DNA of 64,000 nucleotides from contig JAWKOC010000004.1 in the NCBI GenBank assembly GCA_041391365.1, positions 1 through 64,000 of the forward strand, written 5' to 3'. This document shows, piece after piece, positions 41,896 through 51,154 of this stretch. A program made the position numbers and the translations under genes. Below the pieces are notes generated by a model. The model saw nothing but the letters and a program-made list of their open reading frames with translations, did not search any database and was not told the origin of the DNA. Numbering within the stretch: position 1 is the stretch's first letter; the number at the start of each line of letters is the position of its first letter. The DNA comes from JAGRAX01 sp041391365. Its GTDB lineage: Bacteria; Bdellovibrionota_G; JALEGL01; JAGRMV01.

Positions 41896-43719
41896 ATGTG
41901 TGGAATTTTGGGATATGTGGGTGAAAAACAAGCAGCCCAGATTTTGATCGAAGGTCTGCGGAAACTCGAATATCGAGGATACGACTCTGCGGGCATTGCC
42001 GTATTTGATCGTGGGGACTTCTCCGTATACCGATCCAAAGGCAAGATCAACCATTTGGCCGAAAAAATTCAAGGTCAGTCCATTCAAGGTACGGTTGGCA
42101 TCGGACACACACGTTGGGCCACGCACGGTCGCCCTTCGGATGAGAATGCTCACCCTCATCGTTCCAAAGATTTGGTTTTGGTTCACAACGGCATCATTGA
42201 AAATCATGTTGAAATCAAACAAGAGTTGAAAGAGCGCGGATGCAGTTTTTCTTCGGAAACAGACACAGAAGTGATTCCACACTTGATCGAAAGTTTTGTT
42301 GAACAAGGACATAGTTTGGAGGACGCACTGTACCTTTGCATTTCAAAACTCAAGGGTGCATTTGCGATTGCTGTTTTCTCCAAAAAAGATCCATCCAAAA
42401 TTTATGCGGCCAAGAATGCAAGCCCTATCATTTTGGGTTTGGGTGAGGGGGAGAACTTTATTTCTTCAGACATTCCTGCCATTTTGGATCACACCCGCAA
42501 TGTGGTGATTATGGAAGATGGTGAAGTGGCCATGATTGATCGAAATCGCTATTGGATCACGGATTTCGACCGGAACCCGATTGATCGATCGCCCAAAACC
42601 ATCACCTGGTCACGGATTGCTGCGGAAAAAGAAGGATACAAACATTTCATGCTCAAAGAAATTTTTGAGCAGCCACGAGCGGTGGCCGATACTCTTCGAG
42701 GGCGAATCGATGAAAACGCGTATCTTCCTGAGCTTTCGGAGATTTCAAATCGTGGATTGGATGCCATCGATCGAATTGTGATGATTGCGTGTGGAACTTC
42801 TTGGCATGCTGCTTTGGTGGCGAGATATTGGATGGAAGAGATGCTTCGCATTCCCGTTGAGGTAGAGGTTTCCTCAGAGTTTCGGTATCGAAAACCCGTT
42901 CTCCATCAACATACCTTGGTGATTCCGATTTCTCAGTCTGGAGAAACCGCCGACACCCTGGCGGCCATGGAGCACGTGAAATCCAGTGGAGCAAGGCTTT
43001 TGGCCATTTGCAATGTGATCGATAGTTCGATTGCGAGAAAATCCGATGATGTATTGTACACTCATGCTGGACCTGAAATTGGTGTGGCATCCACCAAAGC
43101 GTTCATGACCCAGCTTACGGTGTTGGCTCTTTTGACCTTGCACATGGCCAAGGTTAGACAGTCGATTTCTCGGGACCAACTGTGTCAGTGGACGCGCCAA
43201 CTTCTTCATCTGCCCAGTTTGATTGAAACAAGTCTTGTCGAACATGAACATATCGAACAGGTGGCAAGTTCATTTGTTTCCGCATCGGATTTTCTCTACA
43301 TCGGTCGCGGAACGAGCTATCCGATTGCACTAGAGGGTGCACTCAAGCTCAAAGAAATTTCGTACATCCACGCCGAAGGATACATGGGTGGAGAACTCAA
43401 ACATGGTCCGATCGCCTTGATTGATCAAGATCTTCCGGTGGTGGCTTTGGTCAGCGGTGGGCACACCTATGAGAAAATGCTGAGCAACATTGAGGAAGTC
43501 AAAGCTCGCGGAGCCAAGGTGATCAGTGTTGCGCAGGTTGGAGATCAAAACGTTCAAGAGCAAAGCTCATCGGTGCTTTCCATTCCCGAAGTCAGTGATT
43601 TTTTGCGACCGATGTTGGAGGTCGTACCATTGCAATTGTTGTCGTATTACATCGCAGAAAAAAGAGGGTGCGATGTGGATCAGCCCAGAAATCTAGCCAA
43701 GTCTGTGACGGTGGAATAA
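41896..43719 (+). CDS. glmS: Glutamine-fructose-6-phosphate aminotransferase
   Basis: A 607-residue enzyme producing glucosamine-6-phosphate. The N-terminal nucleophile MCGILGYVG opens a class II glutaminase domain (KLEYRGYDSAGIAV, HTRWATHG). Two SIS domains follow (CGTSWHAALVARYW, SQSGETADTL, RGTSYPIALEGALKLKEISY, with the C-terminal CDVDQPRNLAKSVTVE). A strong gaggagg site lies within the end of glmU, so the two are coupled. Confidence 0.98.
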   Translation: MCGILGYVGEKQAAQILIEGLRKLEYRGYDSAGIAVFDRGDFSVYRSKGKINHLAEKIQGQSIQGTVGIGHTRWATHGRPSDENAHPHRSKDLVLVHNGIIENHVEIKQELKERGCSFSSETDTEVIPHLIESFVEQGHSLEDALYLCISKLKGAFAIAVFSKKDPSKIYAAKNASPIILGLGEGENFISSDIPAILDHTRNVVIMEDGEVAMIDRNRYWITDFDRNPIDRSPKTITWSRIAAEKEGYKHFMLKEIFEQPRAVADTLRGRIDENAYLPELSEISNRGLDAIDRIVMIACGTSWHAALVARYWMEEMLRIPVEVEVSSEFRYRKPVLHQHTLVIPISQSGETADTLAAMEHVKSSGARLLAICNVIDSSIARKSDDVLYTHAGPEIGVASTKAFMTQLTVLALLTLHMAKVRQSISRDQLCQWTRQLLHLPSLIETSLVEHEHIEQVASSFVSASDFLYIGRGTSYPIALEGALKLKEISYIHAEGYMGGELKHGPIALIDQDLPVVALVSGGHTYEKMLSNIEEVKARGAKVISVAQVGDQNVQEQSSSVLSIPEVSDFLRPMLEVVPLQLLSYYIAEKRGCDVDQPRNLAKSVTVE

Positions 43720-43721
43720 AA

Positions 43722-43755
43722 AAACGCCAAAGAGTTTGAAAACTCTTTGGCGTTT
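43722..43755. terminator. Bidirectional terminator
   Basis: A 14-16 bp perfect stem (aaacgccaaagagttt paired with aaactctttggcgttt) flanked by A-run and T-run, between the convergent glmS and PHA-regulator-like genes. Confidence 0.85.
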
Positions 43756-43779
43756 CATGCAATTGATTCAATCGCCGAG

Positions 43780-44400
43780 TTATTTTTGGTACTGAGCCAA
43801 CAACTGTTCCAATTTGTGGATCCGGTTGGTCAAGTTCTCAATCGTGGTATGCAAGCCAGCCAAGGTTTGAGTGTGCTCCACGGCATTGGCAATTTTGCTT
43901 CCCACCCATTTTTCAAAATCAGCTCGACCTTCTTCAGGAGCGTTCATCACTTCTTGCAAAAGAGTGGTTCCCTCAGCTTTGGTGATGTCTCCACGATCGA
44001 CCAATCGGTTGATGTAGCGTTCAGCTTCTGCTTGTTTTTCGGCTTTGCTGTTTACGCCCAACAAAACATAACGCTGAATGAAATCAAACAATGAACCATG
44101 ACCGTTTTGAATGATGTCTCGGAGCATGGTCAATGGCAAAATGGATTTGGTGGATTTTTCTTGATCGACCAAAATCTGGGTCAAGATGATGGAGGTAACG
44201 TCGCTTTTGGTTTTGTTGTCGATGACGCGAACTTCTTCACCTTTTTTGACCATGGCTGCAATGTCTTCCAAGGTGATGTAGCAGCTGTCTTTGGTGTCAT
44301 AGAGTTTTCGGTTTTGGTACTTTTTGACCATACGAAATTCTGCAGGTGTAGCATGATTCGTGGTGGTGGTTGTATGGTTGGTTGTGGTCGTATTGGCCAT
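43780..44400 (-). CDS. PhaR-type DNA-binding regulator (PHB accumulation domain)
   Basis: A 206-residue protein. After a Thr/Asn-rich leader comes the PHB/PHA accumulation regulator DNA-binding domain (VKKYQNRKLYDTKDSCYITLEDI and TSIILTQILVDQE). The rest is helical with possible phasin-like coiled coil. In known cases PhaR senses polyhydroxyalkanoate granules and represses phasin genes. No PHA synthase is in this window, so a storage role is unproven; many bacteria carry such a protein without PHA. A good aaggga site precedes the start. Confidence 0.82.
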   Translation of the reverse strand: MANTTTTNHTTTTTNHATPAEFRMVKKYQNRKLYDTKDSCYITLEDIAAMVKKGEEVRVIDNKTKSDVTSIILTQILVDQEKSTKSILPLTMLRDIIQNGHGSLFDFIQRYVLLGVNSKAEKQAEAERYINRLVDRGDITKAEGTTLLQEVMNAPEEGRADFEKWVGSKIANAVEHTQTLAGLHTTIENLTNRIHKLEQLLAQYQK

Positions 44401-44558
44401 GATTTTTTCCCTTCGCTTAATCGGTTTTATCTAAAAAATTCTACAATCGCATTGCGACAGAGAGGATTCTCCTCTTATGACGCATAAAAGTCAAGCGCAA
44501 TGACGCTTTCCGGTCACAATATATAAAAAATTCAATAGTTTTAAGTGGTTAAATGGAT
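44401..44558. other. Gap between ridA and the PHA-regulator-like gene
   Basis: 158 bases between the ridA stop and the leftward PHA-regulator-like gene. AT-rich (ttatctaaaaaattctac, atatataaaaaattc); I see no gene or clear hairpin. Confidence 0.3.
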
Positions 44559-44942
44559 TTACGAAGGGATTTTTGCAATCACTTCAATCTCAACCAAGGC
44601 GTTTTTGGGGAGTTTGGCCACTTCCACCGTGGATCTGGCAGGTTTGTATTCCCCCAGATACTGTTGATAAACTTCGTTCAGCGTTGGAAAATCGTTCATC
44701 GAATCCAAAAATACCGTGGCTTTGACCACATCTGCAAAACTACAACCCGAAGCAGCCAAGACTTCTTTGAGATTGGCAAACACCTGATGGGCCTGCTTTT
44801 CCACGTTGGCTTCCACCATCGAACCCTCTTGGGTGAGGGGAATTTGTCCTGAGGTAAACAACCAGCCATCAACGGCAATGGCCTGAGAATAAGGGCCTAT
44901 CGCTGCGGGAGCTTTTTCGGTTTGAATGATTTTTTTGGTCAT
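44559..44942 (-). CDS. ridA: RidA/YjgF enamine-imine deaminase
   Basis: A 127-residue RidA-family protein hydrolysing reactive enamines/imines. Typical motifs: APAAIGPYSQAI, LFTSGQIPL, and the C-terminal PARSTVEVAKLPKNALVEIE with the substrate-binding Arg and Glu. ATG 44942 overlaps the hpt stop by 4 bases, making it the last gene of the nucleoside-salvage operon. Confidence 0.95.
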   Translation of the reverse strand: MTKKIIQTEKAPAAIGPYSQAIAVDGWLFTSGQIPLTQEGSMVEANVEKQAHQVFANLKEVLAASGCSFADVVKATVFLDSMNDFPTLNEVYQQYLGEYKPARSTVEVAKLPKNALVEIEVIAKIPS

Positions 44943-45481
44943 GACGATTCCTCGTTGGTTTGCAAAATTCCCACGTAGGGAAGGTTTCGGTATTTTTCTG
45001 CGGCGTCCAGTCCATATCCCACCACAAAATGGTTGTCGATTGTGAACCCAAGATGATCGATGTGCACTTCGCATTCGGTACGGCTGGGTTTGAAAAGCAG
45101 AGAAGCCAGGGCAAGGCTTTTGGGGTGTTTCGCTTTCAAATAGCTTTGAAGAAAAGAGATGGTATGACCTGTGTCGACAATGTCTTCGACAATCAAAACA
45201 TGTTTGCCTTCAATGGATTGAGACAAATCTTGCACCAATCGAACTTCGCCGGAAGAGACGGTCGCATGGCCATACGAAGATACGCGCAAAAAATCAATGG
45301 TGAGCGGTAGGTCAATGCTGCGAATCAAGTCCGAGAAAAACACAATTGAGCCCTTGAGGATGCACACGCACACAAGCTCTTTGCCTTGGTAGGCTTGGGT
45401 GAGAGCCTCTCCCATCTGTTTGATTTTTTCTTCGATTTGCTTGGTTGAAAGCAATGGCTGAATGTTTTTTTCTAGGTCCAT
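44939..45481 (-). CDS. hpt: Hypoxanthine phosphoribosyltransferase
   Basis: A 180-residue PRTase of normal Hpt length that converts hypoxanthine or guanine to IMP or GMP. The PP-binding loop (VCILKGSIVFFSDL), the PRPP motif (VLIVEDIVDTGHTI) and the C-terminal DNHFVVGYGLDAAEKYRNLPY are all present. It overlaps the upp-like gene by 10 bases and ridA by 4. Confidence 0.96.
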   Translation of the reverse strand: MDLEKNIQPLLSTKQIEEKIKQMGEALTQAYQGKELVCVCILKGSIVFFSDLIRSIDLPLTIDFLRVSSYGHATVSSGEVRLVQDLSQSIEGKHVLIVEDIVDTGHTISFLQSYLKAKHPKSLALASLLFKPSRTECEVHIDHLGFTIDNHFVVGYGLDAAEKYRNLPYVGILQTNEESS

Positions 45482-46296
45482 GAATTGTTCATGAGCTCTC
45501 CGAGCCCACCTCCGCCGGGTACGATGTAATCAATGTTATTGAGTCCTTTTTCTTCCTCAGGATAGGTTCCAGGAATGCTTTGCAAAGCTTTCTCCGAGCT
45601 GAAACCGCGATCCAAGCGAAGAGCAAAAATGACTGCCTGCGGATGTTTCGTTTTGACGTTGTGAATGAACTCGGGTGTGATGATCAAATTCATGCAGACA
45701 AAGGCTCGGGGCGTTCCTTCTATGGAATTTTTGTACAAGCTGATGACGTTGTTGATGGAGCTGCCTGTGGCCCCCATCGGATCCGGCAAAAGAACCCACG
45801 ATTGATCAATGTTGCCGCCAATTTTGTGGCCATGGATCAGAGCATCTTGGACTTTATGATTTTCATTGGTCACCCGGTTCATGGCAATATGGTCTGCACG
45901 AACATTTTTTGGATGGAGCAAAAAACTCAGCTCTTCGAACACTTCCATCGAGGGCAGTGTTCCTGCGCGCGCCATTCCGCAGATGACAACTTTTTGCGAA
46001 GGGTCCAGAACATCTCCTTTGAAGATGGCCTCTTTGGGATGAGCATCGGCCATGCGTGTGGGCACTTCGATGGTTTTTCTGGTGAAAAGAGTTTGCACCA
46101 CAACGTTCAACAGACCTCGATAGAGATCTTTGATCACATGATTGATGTGGGGTTGTGTGCTGTGAGTCTGGCATACCCAGGCCAGTTTGCTCAGCATGGC
46201 TACGTTGTTGATCAAATAAACATTTTGTCCATAGGCATGTTTGCGAAAAGCATCGTTGGATGTTGAATCCACATACTGTGTTTCAAAGCTTGGCAT
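45472..46296 (-). CDS. upp: Uracil phosphoribosyltransferase-like protein
   Basis: About 274 residues from ATG 46296, longer than standard Upp (about 208). It has the family landmarks: VPTRMADAHP, CGMARAGTLPSMEVFE, the PRPP loop LLPDPMGATGSSINNVI, and the C-terminal IDYIVPGGGGLGE. The role would be UMP salvage from uracil, consistent with its operon partners. The exact start is uncertain (TTG 46347 possible). The additional length lies at the N-terminus. Confidence 0.85.
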   Translation of the reverse strand: MPSFETQYVDSTSNDAFRKHAYGQNVYLINNVAMLSKLAWVCQTHSTQPHINHVIKDLYRGLLNVVVQTLFTRKTIEVPTRMADAHPKEAIFKGDVLDPSQKVVICGMARAGTLPSMEVFEELSFLLHPKNVRADHIAMNRVTNENHKVQDALIHGHKIGGNIDQSWVLLPDPMGATGSSINNVISLYKNSIEGTPRAFVCMNLIITPEFIHNVKTKHPQAVIFALRLDRGFSSEKALQSIPGTYPEEEKGLNNIDYIVPGGGGLGELMNNSWT

Positions 46297-46375
46297 GTTG
46301 CGGAAGGTATACCCAATTGTCCTAGCGATCGAAAGAGAAAAGTGCAAGACTCCCGAGGGGGAGCTTCACTTCGGA

Positions 46376-46786
46376 CTACGCTTTGGTTTGCAACTCAAAA
46401 CGGTGGGGAAGGAGTTGTTCCAGTTGGTAAACTTGGTATTCACTTTTTGCATTTGCACAGATGATCAAGGCTTTGGGAGCCAGTTCTGCAATTCTTTGTC
46501 GGCAAGCTCCGCAAGGTGTGATCAGATCCGTTTCGAATCCGACGATGGCAATGGCTTGGAAGGATTTGGCTCCACGGGCAATGGCATGCCCAAAAGCAAT
46601 GGCTTCTGCGCAGCTATCCAAAAGGCCCACAGCATTGCCCACGTTGCATCCAGCATACAAGTTTTCTTGATCATCCATCACACATGCCCCTACATAGGTT
46701 TTGTAATAGGGGTTGTAGGCATTTTTGCGCGCATCCAGCGCGATGGTGATCATTTTTTCGATCATGTCTTTGGATACTTTGCTCAT
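46376..46786 (-). CDS. cdd: Cytidine deaminase
   Basis: A 136-residue homotetrameric-type deaminase. Zinc ligands are in the SCAEAIA motif and PCGACRQ; the catalytic Glu is in CAE. It deaminates cytidine and deoxycytidine to uridine and deoxyuridine, feeding the phosphorylase gene upstream. It sits 3 bases after punA. Confidence 0.95.
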   Translation of the reverse strand: MSKVSKDMIEKMITIALDARKNAYNPYYKTYVGACVMDDQENLYAGCNVGNAVGLLDSCAEAIAFGHAIARGAKSFQAIAIVGFETDLITPCGACRQRIAELAPKALIICANAKSEYQVYQLEQLLPHRFELQTKA

Positions 46787-46789
46787 GGA

Positions 46790-47629
46790 TTACAATTTCT
46801 CCACCCATGTGCGAATCAAGTCAATGAAATCCTTTTCTTTGGATTTGGAAATTTCCAAGGCCTTTTCATGATCGATGCTCTCTTGCATTCCTGCGGCGTG
46901 GTTCACGATCATCGATAGCCCAGCGACCTTGATGCCAAATCTTCGCGCAACGAGAACCTCTGGCACCGTGGACATCCCCACGGCATCGGCTCCACCTTTT
47001 GCAAACATTCGAATTTCCGCAGGAGTCTCATAGGAGGGGCCGCTGACAAAAATGTATACGCCTTCTTCGACATCCACGTTCTTTTCACGTGCGGCCTCCA
47101 AGACCAATCCGCGGAGTTCTTGATCGTACGCTTTGGTCATGTCGGAAAATTGGGGCTCTTGTTTCCAGGGCTGCAAACTGATCAAAGGATGAAATCCTGA
47201 ATGATTGATGTGATCTTGAATCAACATGATTTTTCCTGGCCCCAAACTTGTACGAATCCCACCAGAAACATTTGTGGCCAAATAGATGGGAATGCCCAAT
47301 CCTGCACTGATCCAAGCGGGCAAACCCGCCCACTTCATGTCTCCGTGTTCGTAGTAATGAAAACGACCGGAGAACATCAGGATTTTTTTTCCGCGGTATT
47401 CTCCAGCGATGAGTTTTTTCTGATGGCCGACAATGTTTCCCACCGGAAAGTGAGGAATGGTTTCGTATGGCAACGATCGAGGATTTTCCAAGATTTGGGC
47501 AAGGTTGGACAACCCAGATCCGAGAACCATGGTCAAATCAAAACCGGTACCCAAGTGTTTGGAAATATAAGCGCAGCTTTTTTCAATGCGATCGTAAAAC
47601 TCTTTGGCTTCTTTTTGTGGATTCATCAT
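46790..47629 (-). CDS. punA: Purine nucleoside phosphorylase (PNP I type)
   Basis: About 279 residues, the trimeric PNP class cleaving purine nucleosides to base plus ribose-1-phosphate. Seen: VLGSGLSNLAQIL, GEYRGKKILMFSGRFHYYEH, the NVSGGIR and INHSG blocks, and GPSYETPAEIRMFAKGGADAVGMSTVPE. ATG 47629 is in an ATGA overlap with the udp stop; a conspicuous open frame further upstream is the end of udp in another phase. Confidence 0.95.
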   Translation of the reverse strand: MMNPQKEAKEFYDRIEKSCAYISKHLGTGFDLTMVLGSGLSNLAQILENPRSLPYETIPHFPVGNIVGHQKKLIAGEYRGKKILMFSGRFHYYEHGDMKWAGLPAWISAGLGIPIYLATNVSGGIRTSLGPGKIMLIQDHINHSGFHPLISLQPWKQEPQFSDMTKAYDQELRGLVLEAAREKNVDVEEGVYIFVSGPSYETPAEIRMFAKGGADAVGMSTVPEVLVARRFGIKVAGLSMIVNHAAGMQESIDHEKALEISKSKEKDFIDLIRTWVEKL

Positions 47630-48423
47630 GCAGATCGGTGTTGAAGTTCTACGAAAGCATCCAAGGCCACCGCAATGGCTTTGGCAGAGGGCTTGTTCGA
47701 TTTCTTCCGCTGGTGCAAAAAGTGTTTTGGGGACGATTGGCAATGCCCGCGCAGATGGCTCCTGCTTTGGCTCCTTTGAGAAGGCCGAGGGCCGAAGATC
47801 GTGGCAGCTTCCATCTCCAAGTTTTTTACGCCCAGAGTTCCCAGTTTTTCAGGCAGTTGAGGGTCTTGCACAGGGAATCCTTCGATCACTCGTCCTTGAG
47901 GAGCATAAAAACCGGGGGCCGTTGCGGTAAGACCATGATGAAACGGGGCGCCGTGTTTTTTTGCACTTTGAATCAGTGCACATTGCACCTCCAGATTTGA
48001 CACCGAAGGATACGAAGACGGGACATAAAAATCCAAGAGGTTGCTCAGCCTCAAGGCGGCGCTGGTGATGATCAAATCCCCCAACGAAATGCTTGCATCC
48101 AAAATGCCGCTGGTTCCGCAGCGGATCAATGTGGGCGCAGGGATCAGTTTGCAAATCTCGACCACGCATATTTCGGTGCTTCCGTCTCCCATGCCTGTGG
48201 ACACCACAGACACATCCAATCCTTGATAGGTTCCGGTGATCACCGTGAGTTCGCGATGACTGTCTCGGTATCGTGTGGATGAGAAATGACTGGCCACAGC
48301 TTCACATCGAGCGGGATCTCCCACCAGCATGATGTTTGAGGCAAGGTCTCCAGGTCCAGCAGGCAAGTGGTACTGGCGTCTTTCTTTGGTTTCAATGTTT
48401 TGTGCGTTTTGAAATGTACTCAT
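47626..48423 (-). CDS. udp: Uridine phosphorylase-like protein with out-of-frame segment
   Basis: A 265-residue nucleoside phosphorylase of the Udp family (VGDPARCEAVASHF, GMGDGSTEICVVEI, RCGTSGILDASI, NLEMEAATIF). After IF the reading frame gives unlikely sequence (GPRPSQRSQSRS...) until KAIAVALDAFVEL. Other frames supply the expected middle: LLKGAKAGAICAGIANRPQ and then APAEEIEQAL. Three separate +1 events (near 47790, 47717 and 47686) would explain this and together restore frame. They may be sequence errors. It overlaps deoC and punA by 4 bases each. Confidence 0.85.
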   Translation of the reverse strand: MSTFQNAQNIETKERRQYHLPAGPGDLASNIMLVGDPARCEAVASHFSSTRYRDSHRELTVITGTYQGLDVSVVSTGMGDGSTEICVVEICKLIPAPTLIRCGTSGILDASISLGDLIITSAALRLSNLLDFYVPSSYPSVSNLEVQCALIQSAKKHGAPFHHGLTATAPGFYAPQGRVIEGFPVQDPQLPEKLGTLGVKNLEMEAATIFGPRPSQRSQSRSHLRGHCQSSPKHFLHQRKKSNKPSAKAIAVALDAFVELQHRSA

Positions 48424-49166
48424 GTGGATAAAATGGTCTGGCTGCTACTGGTTCCTATTCGATTTGCCCCTGCTTGTATCATAGATTGAGCTTGTTCCAA
48501 AGTGCGTATCCCACCGCTGGCTTTGACGCCAAATTGAGGCCCTACGGAGCTTCGAATGAGCTTTACATCCTCAATCGTAGCGCCTTGTTTGCGGGTTCCA
48601 GTGGAGGTTTTGACGAAATGAGCCTGTGCGAGCACACACACTGTGCTTGCTCGAACGATGCTCTCGGGATCAAGCTCAGAGCATTCCAAGATGACTTTCA
48701 CTGGGGCACCTTGTGCAGCGAGGACAACGGCTTGAACATCGTCTTGGAGATTTTTTAGCTCATTTCGCAGAAGCAATCTTCGATCAAGAACCATGTCGAT
48801 TTCCATGGCTCCTTCTGCGCGAGCTTTGGAAGCTTGCAAACATTTTTCTGCGGTGCTTGCGGTACCTTCTGGGAAGTCAATCACACAGATGGGAATCGTT
48901 GAGCTGCCGGCGAGCAGCTCCCGGGCTATGGGCATGTGCTGTGCAAACAAACACACAGCATAGCACTGCAAACGTTTGGCTTCGGTGATTGCATGTTCGA
49001 TGTCTTGCTTGGTTGCGGTGGGATTCAAGCACGTGTGATCGATCATCCGAGCCAGGGGTGTTTGGGAATCGATCACGCCTAGACTGGATTTTTGCTCAAA
49101 TTCGTCTGGAGAGCTTTTCAAGATTTGAAACACGTCATGTTGGATCGATGAAATGGAAATACTCAT
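48420..49166 (-). CDS. deoC: Deoxyribose-phosphate aldolase
   Basis: A 248-residue class I aldolase converting deoxyribose-5-phosphate to acetaldehyde and glyceraldehyde-3-phosphate. Motifs: MIDHTCLNPTAT, EIDMVLD, VKVILECS, the Schiff-base lysine HFVKTSTG, and FGVKASGGIRT. It heads the salvage operon: deoC, udp, punA, cdd, upp, hpt, ridA. ATG 49166 fits the family better than an upstream TTG. Confidence 0.95.
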   Translation of the reverse strand: MSISISSIQHDVFQILKSSPDEFEQKSSLGVIDSQTPLARMIDHTCLNPTATKQDIEHAITEAKRLQCYAVCLFAQHMPIARELLAGSSTIPICVIDFPEGTASTAEKCLQASKARAEGAMEIDMVLDRRLLLRNELKNLQDDVQAVVLAAQGAPVKVILECSELDPESIVRASTVCVLAQAHFVKTSTGTRKQGATIEDVKLIRSSVGPQFGVKASGGIRTLEQAQSMIQAGANRIGTSSSQTILST

Positions 49167-49226
49167 GCGAGCATCGATATCATACTTTCTTGGCTCATGC
49201 CCCAATTCACATTACACTTGGAATGC

Positions 49227-50730
49227 ATGCGTATCGTGTTTGGATGGGTGTTGAGTCTTGGAGTGCTGTGCACGTCCGGGGTGGTGGGAGCACAGGATTT
49301 TTTTCCTGAGAGTAAGCCTTTTTTCGAATTGCTCGCAGAAAAAACGCAGGGACGAATCAAACAAGCCTTGATGGAAAACATCGATGGTCAGCCGGGAGAT
49401 GAGCTGATCATTCTTGAGAGGCGAGGCCAATATCCTCAGTGGAAGGGAGCTTTGTCGGTATGGAACATCGATGAGCGCGGTCTCAAACAACGAGGAGAAA
49501 TCACATTCCCTGACGATGTAATTTATTTCGGATTCGTCAAACCCAATGTGGATGATCTTTCGCTGGTGCTACGAACAAAAGCTGGCATTCAAATTGGAGT
49601 ATGGAAACTCGATCACTGGGCATTCCAACCCAAACATCAACTGGTTCGAGATCTTCAGCCATCCTTGATTGACAGCTCCTATGCTCGATACTACCCCCTG
49701 GTGCAAGAGACTCTCGGGGATCGACAGGTGTTGTTTTTGCCCTCGGTGATGGGGTTGGATGTGGTCCAAATTCCGTTTGGCAAAAACGTGGAATCGGTTT
49801 CCCAATTGACGGACATTCGACGTGCATACAATCGATCTCCTCTTGGGGTTTTGCCGTTTGAGCCTCAGTTTGTGTATCAATTCATGTTTTGGTTCCCTTC
49901 CCTGCGTGTGCAAAAGCAAAACTCTGGGGTAACCTTGTATTCCAGTTGGATGGATGAAGTGCAAATCATTGAACTTTCACCGCAGCTCAAAGTGCAATCC
50001 AAAGAGGTGCGAAGGTTTCATTTGCTTAGCGAGGACGAGCGAAACTCTGGAGTGAGTTTTGTCAACACCGATGCCATGGACATCAATCATGATGGGATTG
50101 TGGATTATATGAGCAATCAGTTTACAGGGAGTGGAACCAATTTTTCGGCCAAGACGCGATTGTTTTTTCAAAAGGAGGGAGCATCAACGAAAAAGGAGAA
50201 GAAATTTCTCTCAAAAAGATGCGACCAGCGGCGCGGTCATGAAAGATGTAGACCAAGATGGAGACTTTGATTTGATCTTTGCGTCCAGTCAATTCACATT
50301 TGGGGCGATTGTTCGAGCCATCACCAAAAAACAAATTCAAATTGAATTCGATTTTTTCAAATACGATCAGCAAAAACAAACCTATCATTTGAACCGTCCC
50401 GATCTTACCCGACAAATCGATTTTGCCTTCAGTCTGCGACAGTTTTTTATCGACGGAATTTTGCCGAATTTGGATGGAGATTACAACGGGGATGGATTCC
50501 CCGATGCCATGTATGCGCGAAGTGACAAAGAGCTTAGTTTTTTGATCCAGAATCCATCCTCGCCTCAGTTTTTTCCTTCTATACCGTCTGCAACCTACGA
50601 CATTGATCTCCCAGGAGATTATGTAGTGGGAGATCTCAACGGAGATGGCAAAGATGAAGTGGTCCTCTATGGGACATCTGCAGGCAAAGATCAGCGCATG
50701 TATGTTTTGAAAAACCTGGGTCGTTGGTAG
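49227..50730 (+). CDS. Secreted FG-GAP/VCBS-like repeat protein (two frameshifts)
   Basis: An exported protein of about 500 residues with a signal peptide (MRIVFGWVLSLGVLCTSGVVGA). It contains integrin-like calcium loops (DAMDINHDGIVDY, DVDQDGDFDLIF, DYNGDGFPDAMY, DLNGDGKDEVVLY), a VCBS/FG-GAP beta-propeller pattern. The frame breaks twice in homopolymers: near 50172-50180 and near 50213-50217 one base seems missing each time. With both restored the product reads through (KGGSINEKGEEISLKKDATSG). No enzymatic function is implied. Confidence 0.75.
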
Positions 50731-50872
50731 ATTTATGGAGCTTAGGTTCTTAGCTTATTGGTTTTTCTATATGATATAATTTTGAGGTGTTTTTCGAACA
50801 TCGGTTTGCTGTACATGCATGGCTTCGATAAGACGGCTGGATTTTTTGGGCAAAGATGATAAGAACGCTCTC

Positions 50873-51127
50873 ATGTGGAGTGCAGATCAAATCAAAACAA
50901 CCTTGGAAACCAAGATTGAAGCCGCTCAGGTGGCTGTGGACGACTTGACGGGAACCAGCGATCATTTTCGTGTGACCATTGTTTCTCCGGCCTTTGCCAA
51001 CCTTTCGCCGATCGAAAAACATCGAAAAGTCTACGATGCATTGGGAAGTGATGTTGGAGGAGCCATTCATGCATTGTCCATCAAAGCGTATACGCCCGAG
51101 CAATGGGAAAAAATCAGCGGCAAATAA
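50873..51127 (+). CDS. bolA: BolA-family protein
   Basis: About 84 residues from ATG 50873. Seen: VDDLTGTSDHFRVTIVSPAF and HRKVYDALGSDVGGAIHALSIKAYT, the BolA/IbaG core with the conserved His used for [2Fe-2S] binding with monothiol glutaredoxin. An upstream ATG at 50819 would add 18 residues not seen in relatives. The next gene is a monothiol glutaredoxin, the classic partner. Confidence 0.93.
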   Translation: MWSADQIKTTLETKIEAAQVAVDDLTGTSDHFRVTIVSPAFANLSPIEKHRKVYDALGSDVGGAIHALSIKAYTPEQWEKISGK

Positions 51128-51154
51128 CACAACCATACGAAGAGAAGGTAGAAG

